64,000 nt of DNA from Oceanibium sediminis (GTDB lineage: Bacteria; Pseudomonadota; Alphaproteobacteria; Rhodobacterales; Rhodobacteraceae): contig NZ_QGNX01000001.1 in the NCBI RefSeq assembly GCF_003265325.1, forward strand, positions 310,001 through 374,000, given 5' to 3'. The notes beneath the pieces are model-generated. The model was not told where the DNA came from. It saw only the letters and a list, made by a program, of their open reading frames with translations, and did no database searches. Shown here one piece after another: positions 36,392-45,037 of this stretch (positions are counted from its first letter, which is position 1; each line of letters begins with the position of its first letter). The translations under genes and the position numbers were made by a program.

Positions 36392-38180
36392 GTGCGCCCC
36401 CTACGAAAAGATGCTGCACGGCGGGATCGTCTGCCAACACCTGTGGCGTGTCCGAGGCGACGACCTTGCCGGTTTCAAGAACGGTGATGCGGTCGGCGAT
36501 ACCCCAGACAAGGTCGAGGTCATGCTCCACCAGGATCACGGCCATGCCCATGCGCCGGCTGAGCTGGCGCACCAGCTTGGCGAATTCCTCGCGCTCGCTG
36601 GGGGACAGGCCCGCGGCGGGTTCGTCGAACAGCACCACGCGCGGCGCGGCCAGGCTGACGCGCACCACCTCAAGCAGGCGGCGCTGGCCGTGAGACATCA
36701 TGCGCGGCGAATCCTCTTCGTAAGAAGTCCGCAGCCGCTCGACCAACGCCTGTTCCTCTGCGTCCAGCGGCGCTTCGCGCGCGTCCAAGCCGATGCGGAT
36801 GTTGTCCCAGACCGAGAAGTCGGGGAAGATCCGCGGCGTCTGGAACGTGCGGCCAAGGCCCATGCGCGCGATGCTGACCGGCGCGGCGCGGGTTACGTTG
36901 CGCCCGGCAAGGCTGTAGCTGCCCGCATCCGCCCGGCTGAAGCCCGAGATCACGTTCAGCAGGCTGGTCTTGCCAGAGCCGTTGGCCCCGACAAGCCCGT
37001 GTACCTCACCCGGACGCACCTGCATGTTCACGCCGTCCAGCGCCACGACGCTGCCAAAGCGCTTGGTCACGCCTTCCACGTCGATGATCGGGGCCGCGTT
37101 CGCGTCGATGGGCTGCTCGGGGCGTTTCATCAGCGTGTCGGTGAAGGGGCGCAGGCTGAAGCCTTCCTCGCCGCCGCCACGCTGGTTGCGCTTGCGCCGC
37201 CAGGCCTCGACCGTGCCGACAAGGCCGTCGGGGAACAGGATGACCACGGCCAGCGTCAGCGCGCCGTTCACCAGCAGGCGGTATTCCACCAGCTGGACCA
37301 GCAGCACGTTGGGCAGGATGTAGACCACCCAGATCCCCACGATGGGGCCCAGAAGCTGCCCGCGTCCGCCGACGACCACCGCGAAGAAGAAGATGAACGA
37401 CAGCTCGATTATGAAGCCTTGCGGGCTGATGAAGCCCACGGTCGGCACGTAGAGCGCCCCGCAGACCCCGGTGCCCAGCGCCACGATGATGAAGGCGAGC
37501 GAGCGCATGAAGCCGGAGTTGATGCCCAGCGAGCGGGCGGCCTCGGCACTTTCGGCGGCGATGCGCATCCGGCGGCCCAGCCGCGCGTTGCGTATCGTGT
37601 AGTGCAACAGCAGCGCGGCGATGGGCACCAGCGTGACCAGAATGGTCAGCGGACTTAGGCTCATGGCCAACGGCTCCGTCAGCGCGGGGATGTACAGGCT
37701 GATGCCGTTGATCCCCTGCGTCAGCCCGTCGAACTGAATCAGCAACTGGGGAAAGACGATGGCCGCGCTGAGCGTCGCGAAGCCCAGGTGAAAGCCCTGC
37801 ACCCGCAGCGCGGGCAGCGCGAACAGCAAGCCACCCGCGCCCGCCGCCAGCACGCCCACCAGCGCGCCGATGATCAGCGGCCAGCCGTGCACGCCGCTGG
37901 CAATCGCCAGCCCGTAGGCGCCAAGGCCCACGATCGCGCCCTGGCCGAAGCTTTTCTGGCCCGCGTCCACGAACAGGAAGTTCTGCAGCACCGCGACGGC
38001 GATGTAGATGTTGACCAGCTGGAACGTGTGCTCCCAGTAGGAGTTCCCCAGAAGGCTGGGGCCGATCCCCGTGGCGACGATCAGCGCAATGCCGAGCGTC
38101 AGCTGCATCCGGTCGGAGTTGAACTTGCCGGTCTGCTTGTGATCCGGGGCGATGTCGATGGTGTTGGCTGCCTGGCTCAT
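36384..38180 (-). CDS. Liv-type ABC permease-ATPase fusion (LivM-LivG)
   Basis: 598 residues combining a LivM permease (about residues 1-330, some nine to ten membrane segments, ending near the loop GTVEAWRRKRNQ) with a LivG ATPase (about 355-598). The ATPase has Walker A VGANGSGKTS near residue 398, MSHGQRRLLEVVR as signature and VVLFDEPAAGLSP as Walker B. Fusion of the two subunits is known in some HAAT systems. It lies 3 bp after livH and overlaps livF. Confidence 0.88.
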   Translation of the reverse strand: MSQAANTIDIAPDHKQTGKFNSDRMQLTLGIALIVATGIGPSLLGNSYWEHTFQLVNIYIAVAVLQNFLFVDAGQKSFGQGAIVGLGAYGLAIASGVHGWPLIIGALVGVLAAGAGGLLFALPALRVQGFHLGFATLSAAIVFPQLLIQFDGLTQGINGISLYIPALTEPLAMSLSPLTILVTLVPIAALLLHYTIRNARLGRRMRIAAESAEAARSLGINSGFMRSLAFIIVALGTGVCGALYVPTVGFISPQGFIIELSFIFFFAVVVGGRGQLLGPIVGIWVVYILPNVLLVQLVEYRLLVNGALTLAVVILFPDGLVGTVEAWRRKRNQRGGGEEGFSLRPFTDTLMKRPEQPIDANAAPIIDVEGVTKRFGSVVALDGVNMQVRPGEVHGLVGANGSGKTSLLNVISGFSRADAGSYSLAGRNVTRAAPVSIARMGLGRTFQTPRIFPDFSVWDNIRIGLDAREAPLDAEEQALVERLRTSYEEDSPRMMSHGQRRLLEVVRVSLAAPRVVLFDEPAAGLSPSEREEFAKLVRQLSRRMGMAVILVEHDLDLVWGIADRITVLETGKVVASDTPQVLADDPAVQHLFVGGAHA

Positions 38181-38183
38181 GAC

Positions 38184-39062
38184 TTACACCTTCCGCGCGG
38201 CAGCGCGCCCGAACAGGCCCTGGGGCCAGAACATCAGGATCGTGACCAGCACGATCAGCGAGGCGAGGTCCTGGTACGCGCCGCCCACCTTGTAGGCGGT
38301 CAGCATCGCCATGACGCCCACCAGCGGCCCGCCGATCAACGCGCCGGTGTTGTTGCCGATCCCGCCGACGACCGCGGCGATGAAGCCGTTCAGCACGTAG
38401 CGCAGACCCGCGTCAGGGCTGACCGAGATCACGGGCGCGACCATGAAGCCGACAGATCCTGCGATGGCGCCGGAAATGGCGAAGGCCAGGAGTTGCAGCC
38501 GCTGTACCGGCAGGCCCGCCGCGCGCGCGGCGTCCATGTCCTGGGACAGGGCACTGATGGCCAGGCCGATGAAGCTGCGGCGCAGGAACAGGCGCAGCGC
38601 GACATACCAGAAGATCGCCGCCGCGATGGCCAGCACGAACGCGCCCGGCGTCTTGATGCCCATCACGCGGAAGCTGGGGATCGGCCCCTGAACAGTGTAG
38701 GAAAACGGCCCGTACAGCAGCAGCAGCAGCGCCGAGATGATGACCGAGACGGAAACGGTGGATATCAGCCAGCTGTTCTGCTCGTTGGTGTCGGTCAGGG
38801 GCAGCAGCGTCAGCCACCCCTGCGCCGCGACCAGCACCGCAATCCCGAAAGAGGTGACGATCAGCATCGCCAGCCACATGCCGACGCCCGCCTGGTTGGC
38901 CAGGAAATAGGCCGCGAACCCGCCCAGGATAAACACGTTACCCTGCGCAAAGTTCAGGATCTTCGTGGCGTTGTGAACGATGTTGAAGCTCATCGCGATG
39001 ATCGAGAAGAGCGCCCCGATGGCGACCCCCCGAATGACGATGATGACGATTTCACTGAGCAT
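38184..39062 (-). CDS. livH: Liv-type ABC transporter permease (LivH)
   Basis: 292-residue membrane protein with about eight segments and the LivH hallmarks GALFSIIAMSFNIVHNATKILNFAQG (seen as GALFSIIAMSFNIV and NFAQGNVF) and GGIGNNTGALIGGPLVG. It forms the channel with the LivM half of the fusion. It is the first gene of livH-livMG-livF-thioesterase. An operator copy sits 87 bp upstream. The periplasmic binding protein of the system is not here; the best candidate is the livK-like gene at 59037-60230, which has the same operator. Confidence 0.88.
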   Translation of the reverse strand: MLSEIVIIVIRGVAIGALFSIIAMSFNIVHNATKILNFAQGNVFILGGFAAYFLANQAGVGMWLAMLIVTSFGIAVLVAAQGWLTLLPLTDTNEQNSWLISTVSVSVIISALLLLLYGPFSYTVQGPIPSFRVMGIKTPGAFVLAIAAAIFWYVALRLFLRRSFIGLAISALSQDMDAARAAGLPVQRLQLLAFAISGAIAGSVGFMVAPVISVSPDAGLRYVLNGFIAAVVGGIGNNTGALIGGPLVGVMAMLTAYKVGGAYQDLASLIVLVTILMFWPQGLFGRAAARKV

Positions 39063-39148
39063 TTCACTCTCCCGATTCGCGCGTTGTTAGTCCGCCCAAA
39101 CCGGGCGCGCCTGTCAGGAAAGAGTGCGGGTGTCACATCGCAGGGGCA

Positions 39149-39164
39149 TCGTTCAATTGGACTA
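39149..39164 (-). promoter_or_regulatory. Operator copy 3, livH operon
   Basis: TAGTCCAATTGAACGA followed by TGC on the coding strand, 87 bp before livH. One G-to-A change in the right half; the core TCCAATTGAA is nearly palindromic. Confidence 0.7.
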
Positions 39165-39180
39165 AGCCCGCGCGCCTTGC

Positions 39181-39930
39181 TCAGCCGAGCAGGGTATTCA
39201 GGGAATCGATCTCTTCGCCCAGGGTGCGCAGGCGGCCCCGCGCCTCGTTCAGCAGCCGCTCGTTCTGCCCGTCCGAGCGCAGCCCGGCCAGCGCCAGGTC
39301 GGCCAGCGTCTCGCCGATCTCGTGGGCGCTCATCCGCCCGTCGGTGCGGTACCAGCGGGATGTCCAGTTCGCCATGCCGATCACGCCGAAGGCGGCGATA
39401 TGGGAATCCACCTGGCGGAATTCCCCGCTGGCCATGCCCTCGTCTATGCAGGCGACATAGTAGTTGTAGATCTGGCGGCGGGATTCATTGTAGCGCCCCA
39501 TCAGGTGATCTGGGATCTGCGCTTCAAGCCGCGCCAGGCGGACGAAGCGCGCCCCGCTGGACAGCCGCCGCACCACGCCGTCGATGATGGCCGCGCGCAG
39601 CCGCTCGCTGGCGCTGCCGCTTTCCGCCTGCGCCAGCTCGTTCAGCCGCTTGGAGGGTTCCAGTGCCTCGGCGTCGATCAGCGCGGAGAGGATGTCGTCC
39701 TTGGAGCTGAAATAGTGATAGATCGCCGAGCGGCCCAGCCCGACCTCGTTGGCGATGGCGGTCATGCTGCACCGGTCGTAGCCCTGCTCGTCGAACATGC
39801 GCGCGGCGATATCCATCAGCTGCTCGCGAACGAGTTCCTTGCGCGGGTTCGTCTCGCGTTTGTCGTCGCGGGCGCCGGGCCGCGTCTCCGCGGGGCTATC
39901 GCTCTCTGCCAGGTCGTTTGTCTTTGCCAT
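39181..39930 (-). CDS. TetR/AcrR-family regulator
   Basis: 249 residues with a charged N-terminal tail and a TetR helix-turn-helix (MTAIANEVGLGRSAIYHYF, SSKDDIL), then a ligand domain of about 150 residues. It overlaps the TIM-barrel gene by 35 bp and is the third gene of thiolase-TIM barrel-tetR, so its level should follow the operator upstream of the thiolase. TetR proteins commonly sense acyl-CoA intermediates of catabolic pathways; it is a leading candidate to bind the repeated operator (inference). ATG at 39930 is chosen over one nine codons upstream. Confidence 0.84.
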   Translation of the reverse strand: MAKTNDLAESDSPAETRPGARDDKRETNPRKELVREQLMDIAARMFDEQGYDRCSMTAIANEVGLGRSAIYHYFSSKDDILSALIDAEALEPSKRLNELAQAESGSASERLRAAIIDGVVRRLSSGARFVRLARLEAQIPDHLMGRYNESRRQIYNYYVACIDEGMASGEFRQVDSHIAAFGVIGMANWTSRWYRTDGRMSAHEIGETLADLALAGLRSDGQNERLLNEARGRLRTLGEEIDSLNTLLG

Positions 39931-40753
39931 CGGCCGTTTCTCCGCCACATGCCTCAATTGTTACACGGGCCGTATCATGCGCCAGCCGCGCGGCCTCATG
40001 CAACGGCATCGCGGCGAGGTCGGGCGAGATCACCTCAACCGCGAGTGGAAATGCGTCAAAGCCCCGCACGGAGCTGAGAAACCCGGGAATATCCAGGGTT
40101 CCCTCGCCGCAGAGGCAGCGATTCATCGTGTCGTGCAGCACGTCGCCCTCGGGGCGATCCGGCGCATCGCAGATCTGAAGCGACAGGATGCGCCCGGCGT
40201 CGAAGTCTGCCGGCGTGGTTCCGGCCCGCGAAAGATGCCAGACATCCAGCACCAGGCCGGGGCCCTCGCCGGCATGATCCAGCACCTCTGCCACAAGGCC
40301 GGGATCGCGCGTCGCGCCCCAGCCCAGCGGTTCCAGCGCAAGGGTGACGCCGCGTTCGCGGGCCTGCGCGTTCAAGTTTGCGAAATCCTGCTTCAGCCGC
40401 TCGACTGGCGGGCAAGCGCCCTGCATGTCCAGCCCGACGTTCAGCGACCCAGCGCCAAGCGCCAGAGTCGCGGCGAAGGCGGCGTCCACCGCCTCCGGGT
40501 CGAACCCGCCGCCGGGCAGGTCGGGCAGGAATTCAACCGTCGGCACGGCCAGCCCAAGGCCTGAGAAGGCGGCGCGGATCTCTTCATCCGTCCGCCCTTC
40601 CCCCTGCAATTGCAGGTAGTCGCGAAAATGCAGGCTCAGCCCGTCGAACCCGGCAGCAGCCGCCGCGGCGGCCCGCTCAAGGATATGGTGGCGCGGCCAG
40701 TCCGCCGCGCCGGGGACCGATCCGGTCAGGGTATGCGCCGCGGCGATAAGCAT
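39896..40753 (-). CDS. Sugar-phosphate-isomerase/AP-endonuclease-2-like TIM-barrel protein
   Basis: 285-residue xylose-isomerase-like TIM barrel, beginning MLIAAAHTLTGSVPGAADWP. Metal-ligand-like residues are visible in TVEFLPD, LALEPLGW, LVLDVWH and AVEVISPD. Members are isomerases, epimerases or dehydratases for sugars and inosose. No function in steroid breakdown is known, yet the gene is tightly coupled between a thiolase (11-bp gap) and tetR (35-bp overlap) and under the cluster operator. A retro-aldol or isomerase step is possible but unproven. Confidence 0.75.
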   Translation of the reverse strand: MLIAAAHTLTGSVPGAADWPRHHILERAAAAAAAGFDGLSLHFRDYLQLQGEGRTDEEIRAAFSGLGLAVPTVEFLPDLPGGGFDPEAVDAAFAATLALGAGSLNVGLDMQGACPPVERLKQDFANLNAQARERGVTLALEPLGWGATRDPGLVAEVLDHAGEGPGLVLDVWHLSRAGTTPADFDAGRILSLQICDAPDRPEGDVLHDTMNRCLCGEGTLDIPGFLSSVRGFDAFPLAVEVISPDLAAMPLHEAARLAHDTARVTIEACGGETADGKDKRPGRER

Positions 40754-40764
40754 GTCCGACCCCC

Positions 40765-41970
40765 TCAGGAAAAGATCTCGATCAGGCCGGCAGCTCCCAT
40801 GCCGCCCCCGATGCACATGGTGACCACGCCGCGCTTCGCGCCGCGACGGCGACCCTCCATCAGGATGTGCCCGGCCATCCGCGCGCCGGTCATACCGAAG
40901 GGGTGCCCCACGGCAATCGCGCCGCCATCGACGTTCATCTTCTCGTTGTCGATGCCGAGCGCGTCGCGGCAGTAAACGGCCTGGCTGGCGAAAGCCTCGT
41001 TCAGCTCCCACAGGTCGATGTCGTCGACCTTCAGCCCGTGCGCCTCAAGCAGCTTCGGCACCGCGAGGACCGGGCCGATGCCCATTTCCTCGGGCGCGCA
41101 GCCGGCCACGGCCATGCCCCGGAACGCGCCCAGCGGCTCAAGACCAAGGCGCGCCGCCTCGGCTGCTTCCATCACGACGAGCGCGGCAGCCCCGTCCGAC
41201 AGCTGCGAGGCGTTGCCCGCCGTCACGTGTTTGCCCGTCTCGACCACGGTGCCGCCCGCGTGCACCGGGGCAAGCCCGCTCAGCCGCTCGATGGTGGTGT
41301 CGCCGCGGAAGCCCTCGTCCCGGTCCAGCGTGACCTCCTGGGTCGAGATTTCGCCGGTTTCGCGGTCCTTCACCGTCTTCACGCTGGGCATCGGGGCCAG
41401 TTCCGCGTCGAAACGCCCGGCAGCGTGGGCGGCAGCGGTGCGCTGCTGGCTTTGCAGGGCGAAAACGTCCTGCGCCTCGCGGGTGACGCCATGACGCTCG
41501 GCCACGATCTCGGCGGTTTCGATCATCGGCATGTACATGTGCGGGGACTTCGCGATCACCGCCTCGGAGCGGGCACGATAGGTGTTCTTGTGCTTGTTCT
41601 GGGTCAGGCTGATCGATTCCACGCCGCCCGCGATGACGGCGGTCATGCCGTCGAACACGATCTGCCGGCTGGCGATCGCCAGCGCCATCAGCCCCGAAGA
41701 GCACATCCGATCGATGGTCATCCCCGGCACGGTGTCGGGCAGACCCGCCGCCGCGGCGGTCAGCCGGCCGATGTTGTAGCCCTGCGTGCCCTGCTGCGCG
41801 GAGCAACCCATGATCACGTCGTCGATCCGCCCCGCCTCGATCCCCGCGCGTGACAGCGCGACGGCCGCGGCGTGCCCGGAAAGCGCCGGGGCCTCGGTAT
41901 CGTTGAACGCACCCCGGAACGCTTTTCCAATCGGGGTTCTCGCCACCGACACAATAACAGCCTCACGCAT
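40765..41970 (-). CDS. Acetyl-CoA C-acyltransferase (thiolase)
   Basis: 401-residue thiolase with active Cys about residue 90 ([14 protein letters not shown]), the His motif [17 protein letters not shown] and [15 protein letters not shown]. Resembles degradative FadA-type thiolases and should cut a 3-ketoacyl-CoA late in the pathway. It is distinct from the FadA6-like thiolase at 30840-31991, so two thiolytic steps (ring remnants and a final or side-chain step) are plausible. First gene of an operon with an operator copy 65 bp upstream. Confidence 0.86.
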   Translation of the reverse strand: MREAVIVSVARTPIGKAFRGAFNDTEAPALSGHAAAVALSRAGIEAGRIDDVIMGCSAQQGTQGYNIGRLTAAAAGLPDTVPGMTIDRMCSSGLMALAIASRQIVFDGMTAVIAGGVESISLTQNKHKNTYRARSEAVIAKSPHMYMPMIETAEIVAERHGVTREAQDVFALQSQQRTAAAHAAGRFDAELAPMPSVKTVKDRETGEISTQEVTLDRDEGFRGDTTIERLSGLAPVHAGGTVVETGKHVTAGNASQLSDGAAALVVMEAAEAARLGLEPLGAFRGMAVAGCAPEEMGIGPVLAVPKLLEAHGLKVDDIDLWELNEAFASQAVYCRDALGIDNEKMNVDGGAIAVGHPFGMTGARMAGHILMEGRRRGAKRGVVTMCIGGGMGAAGLIEIFS

Positions 41971-42034
41971 GGGAAACCCTCGTCCTTTTTCTTCAATTCA
42001 CCCCGAAACCTGGGCGGAACGCGCGCATGGCGCA

Positions 42035-42050
42035 TCGTCCGAGTGGACGA
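42035..42050 (-). promoter_or_regulatory. Operator copy 4, thiolase-TIM barrel-tetR operon
   Basis: TCGTCCACTCGGACGA followed by TGC; both six-base arms are perfect. It is 65 bp before the thiolase start and would also regulate tetR itself. Confidence 0.8.
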
Positions 42051-42074
42051 ACCCCGCGCATGGGCGCGGAAACT

Positions 42075-42143
42075 GACACCGTCGTGAATTTTCGACGCCC
42101 TTACTAAAAAATTGACACACCGTCGAACTTGCGACAGTGTGTC
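42075..42143 (+). promoter_or_regulatory. Double dyad before the LuxR-type gene
   Basis: A 30-bp near-perfect dyad at 42114-42143 has arms GACACACCGTCG and CGACAGTGTGTC, with one mismatch, around AACTTG. A partial copy at 42075-42097 (GACACCGTCG ... TTCGACG) lies just upstream. TTGACA overlaps the main dyad and could be a -35 box. The dyads are unlike the cluster operator and probably bind another regulator, perhaps the LuxR-type protein itself. Confidence 0.55.
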
Positions 42144-42189
42144 GAATAGATGACGGAAAGTCACTTGATCACCGAGGAGGAATAGCGAC

Positions 42190-43203
42190 GTGCTGGACAT
42201 GATTTCCGCTGGCCACGAGACGGGCTCCACTGTCGATGCCATCTACGACATTCTGACCGGAGGCGGTTCGATCCAGACCTGCCTGGACGCGGTGCGCGAC
42301 GCGACCGGCGCACGCTCGGTCATTTTTGAGCATCGCCCGCGCGGCGCGCGGGACCGGCGCCGCTTCGTCGCCTGCGCCATGCACGGCACGCCCTGCGACA
42401 GCGATTTGCGCATCGAAGGCGGCGTCAGTGCCGACAGCGCGGACGAGGACGGCACCTACCGCCTGCACTTGGTCGCGCCGAAAGGCGGGCTGATGCCCGG
42501 TGTCGGAGAGACGCTGCCCATGCTGCTGCGCCACCTGCGCCGGGCGCTGCGCCTGGCCGCGCGGCTGGACCGGACCGACCTGGAATGCACGGTCTACTCC
42601 TCGGCGCTGGACCGGCTGGCGATCGGCGCGATCTTCCTCGATGCGGAAGGGCGGATCGTCCATGAAACACCGCTGGCGCGGGCGCTGATCGACGCCGGTG
42701 ACGGCCTGCGCCGCGTGCGCGGCGGCCTTGCGGCCTGCGGCGGCAGCGCGGACCGCAGCCTGCAAACGGCGATCCGCAGCGCGCTCGGCCTTGGCGGGCA
42801 GCCGGTCACGGAGCAGCACACGATGGTGGTGGCGCGCGCCTCTGGCTTGCGCGACCTCGGCGTGATCGTGCGCCGGACCAAGGCGGGCGGCGACAGCGCG
42901 GGGGGCGTCGGCGCGGTGGTGATGATCCGCGATGCCGATTCGGGCGGCACCCCGGACAAGGACATCCTGCGCTGCCTGTTCGACATGACCCCGGCAGAGG
43001 CGGACGTGGCGCGCAGCCTGACCGCGGGCCTGTCCCTTGACGAAACCGCCGAGGAGCTGGGCATCAGCCGCAACACCGCGCGCGCGCACCTGCGCTCGAT
43101 CTTCGCGAAAAGCGGCATCCGCCGCCAGACCGAGCTGGTCCGCCTGATGCTGAGCAGTGCCGCGATGCTCAGCGCAACCCCCCGGGCGATGGACGCCGCC
43201 TGA
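42190..43203 (+). CDS. LuxR-family helix-turn-helix regulator
   Basis: 337 residues. The N-terminal about 260 residues show no domain recognisable by eye (possibly PAS-like, LGIGAIFLDAEGRIVHET nearby). The C-terminus is a LuxR/GerE HTH: LTAGLSLDETAEELGISRNTARAHLRSIFAKSG (seen as DETAEELGISRNTARAHL). GTG at 42190 is chosen because GAGGAGGAA lies 8 bp upstream; an ATG at 42199 is also possible. It is divergent from the thiolase operon, with two dyads and one cluster operator in the gap. Its target and ligand are unknown. Confidence 0.82.
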   Translation: MLDMISAGHETGSTVDAIYDILTGGGSIQTCLDAVRDATGARSVIFEHRPRGARDRRRFVACAMHGTPCDSDLRIEGGVSADSADEDGTYRLHLVAPKGGLMPGVGETLPMLLRHLRRALRLAARLDRTDLECTVYSSALDRLAIGAIFLDAEGRIVHETPLARALIDAGDGLRRVRGGLAACGGSADRSLQTAIRSALGLGGQPVTEQHTMVVARASGLRDLGVIVRRTKAGGDSAGGVGAVVMIRDADSGGTPDKDILRCLFDMTPAEADVARSLTAGLSLDETAEELGISRNTARAHLRSIFAKSGIRRQTELVRLMLSSAAMLSATPRAMDAA

Positions 43204-43239
43204 CGGCAGTATCCTCGATCCCAGCGCTGACGGGACTCA

Positions 43240-43270
43240 CCCCCTCGCCCGGTCCGGACGAGGGGGTTTT
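43240..43270 (+). terminator. Intrinsic terminator of the LuxR-type gene
   Basis: CCCCCTCG (43240-43247) pairs with CGAGGGGG (43259-43266), 11-nt loop, followed by TTTT, 36 bp after the stop codon. Confidence 0.8.
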
Positions 43271-43399
43271 CGTGCGCCCCCTTGCGCAGATGCAGCACCA
43301 CGCCTACCCTCTGGGCACCCCGAAACGGAGATGCCTTCGCCATGGACAAGCCCCTCGCCGCCTTCACCCCACCGGTTTCGCTGCGAGAAGTCCTGTCCA

Positions 43400-45037
43400 A
43401 TGCCTGCATTCCCGTCCATCTCCGGCCTGTCCTGGTCCACGCCTGACGGCACGCCGCTTTTCACCAACCTCGATCTTTCTTTCGGCCCTGAACGCACCGG
43501 CATCGTCGGGCGCAACGGTACCGGCAAGAGCACGCTTCTGCGCCTGATCGCAGGGCAGTTAAGCCCCGCCTCGGGGCAGGTCTGCACCAGCGGAACCGTC
43601 GCGATGTTGCGCCAGGACGCGATGGACCACCCCGATGAGACGATCGCCGATCTTTTCGGCGCGGCTCGCGCCCTCGCCCTGCTGGAGCGGGCCGAACGTG
43701 GCGTGGCGACGGCCCGGGACCTCGCCGAAGCCGACTGGACCTTGCCCGCCCGGATCGACGCCGCCCTGGCGCGGTGCGACCTGTCCGCCGATCCGCGGAC
43801 CCGGCTCGCCACTTTGTCCGACGGGCGGTGCAGCCGGGCCGCCCTTGCCGCGCTGATCCTGGCAGAGCCCGACGTCCTGCTTCTGGATGAACCGACGAAC
43901 AACCTGGACCGGGCGGGCCGCCGCGCGGTGATCGACCTGCTCCGCGGCTGGAGGGGCGGCGCGATCGTCGTCAGCCATGACCGCGCGCTTCTGGACGCGA
44001 TGGACGCCATCGTCGAGCTGACCTCGCTGGGCGCGACCCGCTACGGCGGCAACTACACCGCCTTCCGCCAGCAGAAGGAAACCGCTTTGCAGGCGGCGGA
44101 GCGTGACCTGGCGCATGCCGAAAAGGCCCGCACAAAAGCCGCCGAGCGGGCGCGCATCGCGGCTGAGCGCAAGGCCCGCAAGGACAGCGCCGGGCGCAAG
44201 TCCCGCGCGAAGGGCGGTCAGCCGAAAGTCCTTCTGGATGCGGCCAAGGAACGGGCCGAGGCGTCGGGCGGCGCAGGTCACCGCCTGCGCGACGCGCGCC
44301 GTGACGCGGCGGAGGCCGCCCTAAGCACCGCCCGCAAGAGGGTGGAGGTGCTGGAACCGCTTCACATGGAACTCGCCCCAACCGGCCTTCCGATGGGCAA
44401 GATCGTGGTAAGCTTGGAGCATGTGACCGGCGGGCATGACCCCGAAACGCCGGTCATCCGCGACCTGTCGATGACCATCACCGGCCCGGAGCGGGTCGTC
44501 ATCTCGGGCCCGAACGGCGCTGGGAAGACCACGCTTCTCAAGCTGATCACCGGTCAACTCGCCCCGCTGGACGGAACGGTAAGGGTGACCGCCCCATGGG
44601 CCTGGCTGGATCAGCACGTCGGCGTGCTGGCCCCCGAATGCACCCTGCGCGAGAACTTCCTCGCCCGGAACCCCGGCGCGAAACTGCAGACCGCCCACGC
44701 CGCCCTGGCCCGATTCGGCTTTCGCGCCGAGGACGCGCTGCGCCGGGCCGGGGATCTCAGCGGTGGGGAACGCCTGCGCGGCGGGCTGGCCTGCGTGCTC
44801 GGCGGGGCTCCACCGCCGCAGTTGCTGATCCTGGACGAGCCGACCAATCACCTGGACCTCGCGGGGATCGACGCGCTGGAGGCGGCGCTGACCTGCTATG
44901 ACGGCGCACTGCTGGTGGTCAGCCATGATGAGGCGTTCCTGGACGCGCTCGGGCCGGACAGGGTCATTGAATTGAAGGGATTCGCCCCGGCCAGCGCCGA
45001 GGCAAGCCGCGGCGGCGGCAGGGGTCAGACCCCGTAG
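43400..45037 (+). CDS. ABC-F family ATPase
   Basis: 545-residue soluble protein with two ABC domains and no membrane segments. Domain 1: GRNGTGKST, an atypical signature LSDGRCSR and LLLDEPTNNLD. A Lys/Arg/Ala-rich linker (about 200-300) follows. Domain 2: GPNGAGKTT, LSGGERLRGG and LILDEPTNHLD. ABC-F proteins act on ribosomes, some giving antibiotic resistance. ATG at 43400 matches the family start (MPAFPSISGLSWS). It lacks the cluster operator, and its 3' end overlaps the convergent SDR gene by 13 bp. Confidence 0.85.
   Translation: MPAFPSISGLSWSTPDGTPLFTNLDLSFGPERTGIVGRNGTGKSTLLRLIAGQLSPASGQVCTSGTVAMLRQDAMDHPDETIADLFGAARALALLERAERGVATARDLAEADWTLPARIDAALARCDLSADPRTRLATLSDGRCSRAALAALILAEPDVLLLDEPTNNLDRAGRRAVIDLLRGWRGGAIVVSHDRALLDAMDAIVELTSLGATRYGGNYTAFRQQKETALQAAERDLAHAEKARTKAAERARIAAERKARKDSAGRKSRAKGGQPKVLLDAAKERAEASGGAGHRLRDARRDAAEAALSTARKRVEVLEPLHMELAPTGLPMGKIVVSLEHVTGGHDPETPVIRDLSMTITGPERVVISGPNGAGKTTLLKLITGQLAPLDGTVRVTAPWAWLDQHVGVLAPECTLRENFLARNPGAKLQTAHAALARFGFRAEDALRRAGDLSGGERLRGGLACVLGGAPPPQLLILDEPTNHLDLAGIDALEAALTCYDGALLVVSHDEAFLDALGPDRVIELKGFAPASAEASRGGGRGQTP

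Noticed and set aside
35669-39062. Calling the livHMGF operon a branched-chain amino acid importer
   Set aside because: The family includes importers of many acids; the shared operator with steroid-type genes and the terminal thioesterase gene argue for a pathway substrate, so the cargo is left open.
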